Shown here: piece after piece, positions 4,172 to 7,502 of the stretch
How the letters are laid out: every line of letters begins with the position of its first letter
How positions within the stretch are numbered: position 1 is the stretch's first letter
Source of the DNA: Acidobacteriaceae bacterium
Lineage (GTDB): Bacteria > Acidobacteriota > Terriglobia > Terriglobales > Acidobacteriaceae
Length of the DNA: 7,502 nt
Direction: 5' to 3'
Assembly (NCBI GenBank): GCA_003166055.1
Contig: PMWR01000155.1
Location: 11,011 to 18,512 of the forward strand
Notes under the pieces: model-generated
What the model saw: the letters and a program-made list of their open reading frames with translations, nothing else
Told to the model about the DNA's origin: nothing
Databases searched by the model: none
Position numbers and translations under genes: made by a program

Positions 4172-5645
4172 ATCGAAGGCTCTTCAGCGCCGGATAAAGC
4201 TTCCGCCACTTCGCATATCCAGCCTTGTAAGCAACCAGATCGCTCTCCTCCGGCTCAATCCGCTGCGCAACCTCAATCGCCTGCGCGCAGGCCTCATCGA
4301 GATTCGCCCAGTGTCCCGCGCCCACTCCAGCCATCAGCGCCGAGCCGAACGCGCCGCCTTCTTCCGCCGTCAGCACCTCGACGGCGTGGCCATAAATCCC
4401 CGCCTGAATCTTCCGCCACAGCGGCCCGCGCGCCCCGCCGCCGCCCAGCCGAATCCCACTCACCGGAATCCCCAGCTCCGCAAACAGCGTAAACGTGTCC
4501 TCCAGTGAATACGCAACTCCTTCCAGCACCGCGCGCACAAAATGCGCCGCCGTATGCACCGTCGAAATACCAACAAACGCCGCCCGCACCTCAGGATCCA
4601 AATGCGGCGTCCGCTCGCCCAACAGATAGGGCGCCCACTCCAACCCCTCGCTGCCGGCAGGAATCTTCTCCGCCGCTGCGGTCAACTCGTCATAATTCTG
4701 TCCCGCAAAGAACGTCTCCTTCAACCAGCGAAAGCTCAACCCCGCCGACTGCGTTACGCCCATCACGTGCCAAAGCCCCGGCACCGCGTGGCAGAACGTA
4801 TGCAGCCGTCCCTTGGGATCCTTGGTGGGCGCAGCCGTCGCCGCAAACACCACCCCCGAAGTTCCAATCGTCGCCGATACTGAACCCGGCTGCAGAATCC
4901 CCATGCCCACTGCGCCCGCGCCCTGGTCGCCCGCGCCCGCCACCACCGGCGTTCCCGCCGCCAATCCCGTCAGCCCCGCCGCCACATCGCTGATCCGCGC
5001 GCACACCTCGGGCGACTCATAGACTTTCGGCAGCCAGCTCTCCGCAATTCCCGCCGCCTCCGCCACTTCGCGCGACCAGCGCCGATGCGTCACATCCAGC
5101 AACAGCGTTCCTGAAGCCTCCTGCACGTCGATCGCAAACTCACCCGTCAGCCGGTAGCGCACATAATCCTTGGGACACATAATGTGGCGAATCTTCGCGA
5201 AGATCTCCGGCTGATGCTGCTTCACCCACAGCACCTTGGTCACAGTAAAGTTAGGCAGCGCAGGATTGCAGGTAAGCTCGATCAGCCGCTCATAACCGAT
5301 CTTTTCCGTCAGCCAGTCGCACTGCGGTTGCGTGCGCGTGTCACACCAGATAAGCGCCGGCCGCAGCACCGCGCCGTTCTCGTCCAGCATCACCGCGCCG
5401 TGCATCTGGCCTGTCAATCCGATGGCAGCAATCGGCTCATGCGGCTCCGGGGCCGCGGCCAGAGCACCGCGAATTGCCTCCTGCGCAGCGCGCCACCAGT
5501 CCTCCGGATCCTGCTCCGCCCAGCCCGGATGCGCCGTCTTGAACGCCTCATGCTCGCTCGATGCCCCGGCAATCAGCCTGCCCGCCGCATCCACCACCAC
5601 CGCCCGCGTCCCGCCCGTGCCCACATCCATTCCAAGGAACCACAT
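4170..5645 (-). CDS. xylB: Xylulokinase
   Basis: This 491-residue FGGY-family kinase phosphorylates D-xylulose to xylulose 5-phosphate with ATP in the cytoplasm, feeding xylose into the pentose phosphate pathway. Visible landmarks are the N-terminal phosphate-binding MDVGTGGTRAVVVD (6-19), the sugar-binding GLTGQMHG (76-83) with IWCDTRT (99-105), PKDYVRYRLTGEF (158-170), the likely catalytic base D240 in GAGDQGAGAVG, and the nucleotide-site LGGGGARGPLW (about 400-410). The QMHG and PKDY blocks are those of xylulokinase rather than glycerol or gluconate kinase. The start is chosen at the ATG giving MWFLGMDVG because GGGAGAG (5653-5659) lies seven bases upstream; the frame stays open for 44 more codons, but that extension is non-homologous. 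No xylose isomerase or transporter is adjacent, so it is a single-gene unit. Confidence 0.93.
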   Translation of the reverse strand: MWFLGMDVGTGGTRAVVVDAAGRLIAGASSEHEAFKTAHPGWAEQDPEDWWRAAQEAIRGALAAAPEPHEPIAAIGLTGQMHGAVMLDENGAVLRPALIWCDTRTQPQCDWLTEKIGYERLIELTCNPALPNFTVTKVLWVKQHQPEIFAKIRHIMCPKDYVRYRLTGEFAIDVQEASGTLLLDVTHRRWSREVAEAAGIAESWLPKVYESPEVCARISDVAAGLTGLAAGTPVVAGAGDQGAGAVGMGILQPGSVSATIGTSGVVFAATAAPTKDPKGRLHTFCHAVPGLWHVMGVTQSAGLSFRWLKETFFAGQNYDELTAAAEKIPAGSEGLEWAPYLLGERTPHLDPEVRAAFVGISTVHTAAHFVRAVLEGVAYSLEDTFTLFAELGIPVSGIRLGGGGARGPLWRKIQAGIYGHAVEVLTAEEGGAFGSALMAGVGAGHWANLDEACAQAIEVAQRIEPEESDLVAYKAGYAKWRKLYPALKSLR

Positions 5646-5695
5646 ATCCGTTCTCTCCCTTGCTAAATCGCTTTCCCGGCGCACGCAGCATATCA

Positions 5696-5713
5696 CCCCG
5701 CACCGTTCCGGGG
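5696..5713. promoter_or_regulatory. Small dyad upstream of xylB, possible operator
   Basis: CCCCG (5696-5700) and CGGGG (5709-5713) form an inverted repeat around eight bases, about 50 bp before the xylB start. It could be a regulator site or part of the leader; I see no convincing -35/-10 pair around it. Confidence 0.2.
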
Positions 5714-5785
5714 ACAGGCAAATCACACCTACCCAACCCGTTCCAGGCCTCCATCCGGCTGCCACATCACGAGTCATTCACGCTC

Positions 5786-5854
5786 TCGACAGACCCACTC
5801 GATCCGCTCTCCTCAAAAAACATTGAGCGGAAACTGACCCTGAGCGTCTGTCGA
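5786..5854. repeat. Nested inverted repeats in the xylB/secretin-like divergent spacer
   Basis: TCGACAGAC (5786-5794) is matched by its reverse complement GTCTGTCGA (5846-5854). Inside it, TCCGCTC (5803-5809) is matched by GAGCGGA (5825-5831), with an A-run in the 15-base loop. The two could fold as one interrupted stem or serve as paired binding sites upstream of the secretin-like gene. Confidence 0.5.
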
Positions 5855-5927
5855 ATAGAAGATACCCTGCAATGCTGCGCAGCGCACCCAGGTGTTCTCA
5901 TCACAAACCAATTTTGAGAGGCGAAAG

Positions 5928-6731
5928 ATGAAATTGAATGAGGCCGCGACCGCAAGACGTGTGGATTGCTCTGTCAAAATGCTGACTGCCTTCACGCTGG
6001 CGCTGGTGCTCGCTGTGCCCGTCGCGCATGCGCAAGCCCCGGCAGCCGATGCAAAACCCGCGGATGCAAAACCAGCCGATACGAGACCTGACACAGGGAT
6101 CGACCAGACCATTTTCCTTACCAATGCGACGCAGCAGAACGACGTCAACGATATACAAACCGGTCTGCGCAATATGCTCATCGGCCGTTCCAGGATCTAT
6201 GCCGTCGCATCGCAGAACGCCATCACCATCCACGGTTCACCTGAGGACATTGAGCGCGCGCGGAAGCTCATCGCGGAGTTGGACCGTCCGAGAAAGATTT
6301 ACCGCATCACCTACACCATCACCGAGACCGACAACGGCAACCGAACCGGCACGCAAACCATCGCCCTTGTTGCAGCCACCGGTGACAAGACAACCTTCAA
6401 GCAGGGCAGCAAGGTCCCCATCGCAACTGGATCGTACGACAGCGACAATTCCAAGGCGAACACCCAGTTTCAATATCTGGATGTGGGACTGAACATCGAG
6501 TTCACAGTAGAAGGGCGTGTCGACGGCTTGAGCCTGAACTCCAAAGTCGCCCAATCCAGTCTTGCTGAAGAGAAGTCCGGCCTCGGTCCGCAAGATCCGG
6601 TGGTGCGTCAAATCGTGCTCGAAGGAACATCGGCCCTTACTTTAGGCAAGCCGCTCATCCTTGGTTCGCTCGATATCCCCGGCACCACGCGCAAGCAGGA
6701 GATCGCTGTAGTTTCAGAACTCGTCAAGTAA
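5928..6731 (+). CDS. Secreted small secretin-like protein (orphan secretin-domain protein)
   Basis: The 267-residue product begins with a Sec signal peptide: a basic n-region (to about K17), a hydrophobic core LTAFTLALVLAVPV, and a probable cut after AHA at residue 35. A short spacer with three ADAKP-like repeats (39-54) follows. Residues 58-120 look like a secretin N-domain (NolW/N1 type), including AITIHGSPEDIERARKLIAELD. Residues 155-267 resemble the start of a secretin core: KQGSKVPIATG, then FQYLDVGLNIEFTVE. In full secretins these parts form outer-membrane rings for type II secretion or type IV pili; this protein is far shorter than those (500 residues or more) and has no pilus or secretion genes nearby. 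It is thus probably periplasmic or envelope-bound, of unknown role. GAGAGG (5916-5921) six bases before the ATG fixes the start; an in-frame GTG at 5892 is less likely. Confidence 0.8.
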   Translation: MKLNEAATARRVDCSVKMLTAFTLALVLAVPVAHAQAPAADAKPADAKPADTRPDTGIDQTIFLTNATQQNDVNDIQTGLRNMLIGRSRIYAVASQNAITIHGSPEDIERARKLIAELDRPRKIYRITYTITETDNGNRTGTQTIALVAATGDKTTFKQGSKVPIATGSYDSDNSKANTQFQYLDVGLNIEFTVEGRVDGLSLNSKVAQSSLAEEKSGLGPQDPVVRQIVLEGTSALTLGKPLILGSLDIPGTTRKQEIAVVSELVK

Positions 6732-6761
6732 CCGCAACTGCCGGATCAATCTCCCACAGGC

Positions 6762-6791
6762 GGATCATCTCCCACAGCCGGAGGGTGATCC
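6762..6791 (+). terminator. Possible terminator after the secretin-like gene
   Basis: GGATCA (6762-6767) pairs with TGATCC (6786-6791), and the bases inside can partly extend the stem (CTCCC against GGAGGG with wobbles). A near copy of the left arm and following bases, GGATCAATCTCCCACAG, lies 19 bp earlier. There is no T-run directly after it, so support is weak. Confidence 0.3.
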
Positions 6792-6830
6792 ACCTCTCAA
6801 TTTCTACCGCTATGCGGTACTCCGCCCCGA

Positions 6831-6850
6831 ACTGTGACCTTTAGCACAGT
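6831..6850. promoter_or_regulatory. CRP-like dyad upstream of the phosphotransacylase gene
   Basis: ACTGTG (6831-6836) and CACAGT (6845-6850) are perfect inverted arms. The core TGTGA-N6-GCACA (6833-6848) differs at one base from the CRP-family consensus TGTGA-N6-TCACA. It sits about 75 bp before the start codon, a normal distance for a CRP/FNR-type site. No regulator gene is in the window. Confidence 0.4.
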
Positions 6851-6924
6851 CGCACTCCCTACTCCGGGTGAGAATGAATGCGTAAGGCTCGCCAGCCATT
6901 CGCTGCGTGCCCAGGAGAACATCA

Positions 6925-7502
6925 ATGAGCGATCTCGCCACGCTGGCTGAAGGCGTTGCCCTTGACCCCCTCGTCGGCCATCCCGCCGACTATCACGTTT
7001 TTCACCAGTTCATCGACCGCTGCAAGGCTCTCCCCGCCATCACCACGGCGGTCGTCTGGCCGCTCTCCGACGTTGCACTCAAGGGCACCGTCGAAGCTGC
7101 CGTCGAAGGCCTCATTGAGCCCACCCTCATCGGCGACGAAGCCGAATTGAAAGCCCTCGCTGCAAAAATCGGCGTCGACATCAGCGGCTATCCCATTGTT
7201 CAGGCCGACTCCGAACGCAAAGCAGCCGAACTCGGCGTAGCCATGTGCCGCGCCGGCAATGCGCTAGCCATGATGAAGGGCAGTCTCCATACTGACGAGA
7301 TGATGAAAGCCGCGATGAAGGCCGACACGGGTCTTCGCACTACCCGCCGCATCTCCCACGTTTTCATCATGGACACCCCTGCCTACGCCCGTACCCTGCT
7401 GATCACGGATGCGGCCATCAACATCACCCCCGAGCTTGAGGATAAGGTCCACATCGTGCAAAACGCCATCGACCTGGCCCACGCCCTCGGCATTCCCGAG
7501 CC
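6925..7502 (+). CDS. Phosphate acetyl/butyryltransferase, N-terminal part (runs off the window)
   Basis: The first 192 codons are present and the frame is open at the right edge. The protein belongs to the PTA/PTB family, which moves an acyl group between CoA and phosphate (acetyl-CoA or butyryl-CoA to the acyl phosphate), usually as a partner of an acyl kinase. Family signatures visible are AVVWPLSDVALKG (about 42-54), a VEGLIEPTLIGDEAEL stretch (about 60-75), the diagnostic MMKGSLHTDEMM (about 115-126), GLRTTRRISHVFIMD (about 136-150) and LLITDAAINITP (about 158-169). There is no MaoC-like hydratase domain in front, so it is not the fused hydratase form. AGGAGA (6913-6918) six bases before the ATG supports the start. 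Whether acetyl or butyryl is preferred cannot be told; the kinase may lie downstream. Confidence 0.9.
   Translation, partial: MSDLATLAEGVALDPLVGHPADYHVFHQFIDRCKALPAITTAVVWPLSDVALKGTVEAAVEGLIEPTLIGDEAELKALAAKIGVDISGYPIVQADSERKAAELGVAMCRAGNALAMMKGSLHTDEMMKAAMKADTGLRTTRRISHVFIMDTPAYARTLLITDAAINITPELEDKVHIVQNAIDLAHALGIPE

Noticed and set aside
5646..5777. 44-codon N-terminal extension of xylB
   Set aside because: FGGY kinases begin at the MDVGTGGT block; the extension has no homology, and a good ribosome site precedes the inner ATG.
5892..5927. GTG start 12 codons upstream for the secretin-like gene
   Set aside because: It would add a polar lead before the signal peptide and lacks a good ribosome site, whereas GAGAGG precedes the ATG at 5928.

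Overview
The window looks like part of a chromosome from a GC-rich, heterotrophic soil-type bacterium. The best guess is an acidobacterium of the Terriglobia group. This is inference. It rests on a small secretin-like exported protein of a kind I associate with that group, the mixture of sugar-degradation genes and toxin-antitoxin modules, and gene-free stretches rich in short dispersed repeats. There are no rRNA or tRNA genes, no CRISPR array, no transposase and no recognisable phage genes.

Layout. The left edge holds the last 97 codons of a family 3 glycoside hydrolase (+), closed by a good hairpin. A near-consensus promoter carrying a small inverted repeat then drives a BrnT/BrnA type II toxin-antitoxin pair (+). 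The brnT reading frame is intact over the domain but has no usable start codon, so it is either frameshifted at its 5' end or has lost its start. A six- to seven-helix DUF2306-like membrane protein follows on the minus strand, with a repeat-bearing spacer behind it. A second toxin-antitoxin operon (minus) encodes a Phd/YefM-type antitoxin and a PIN-domain RNase toxin. The two genes overlap by one base (TGATG), and an exact 18-bp palindrome lies just upstream.

A spacer of about 600 bp (2775-3383) contains no credible gene. It holds an 8-bp hairpin, a long C-tract that reads as G-runs on the minus strand, a second hairpin, and a tandem and degenerate repeat patch. After it come a DUF71/Dph6-like PP-loop ATPase (+), a xylulokinase (xylB, minus, convergent with the ATPase), and a secreted secretin-like protein (+, divergent from xylB). 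The right edge holds the first 192 codons of a phosphate acetyl/butyryltransferase (+), with a CRP-like dyad upstream.

How the genes fit together. The GH3 enzyme and xylulokinase both suit growth on plant polysaccharides such as xylan, and the phosphotransacylase is central acyl-CoA metabolism, but they are separate transcription units and do not form one pathway operon. The two toxin-antitoxin modules are the most accessory-like part. I found no convincing new multi-gene system. The points most worth a second look are the start-less brnT, the stand-alone secretin-like protein, and the structured spacer at 2940-3380.
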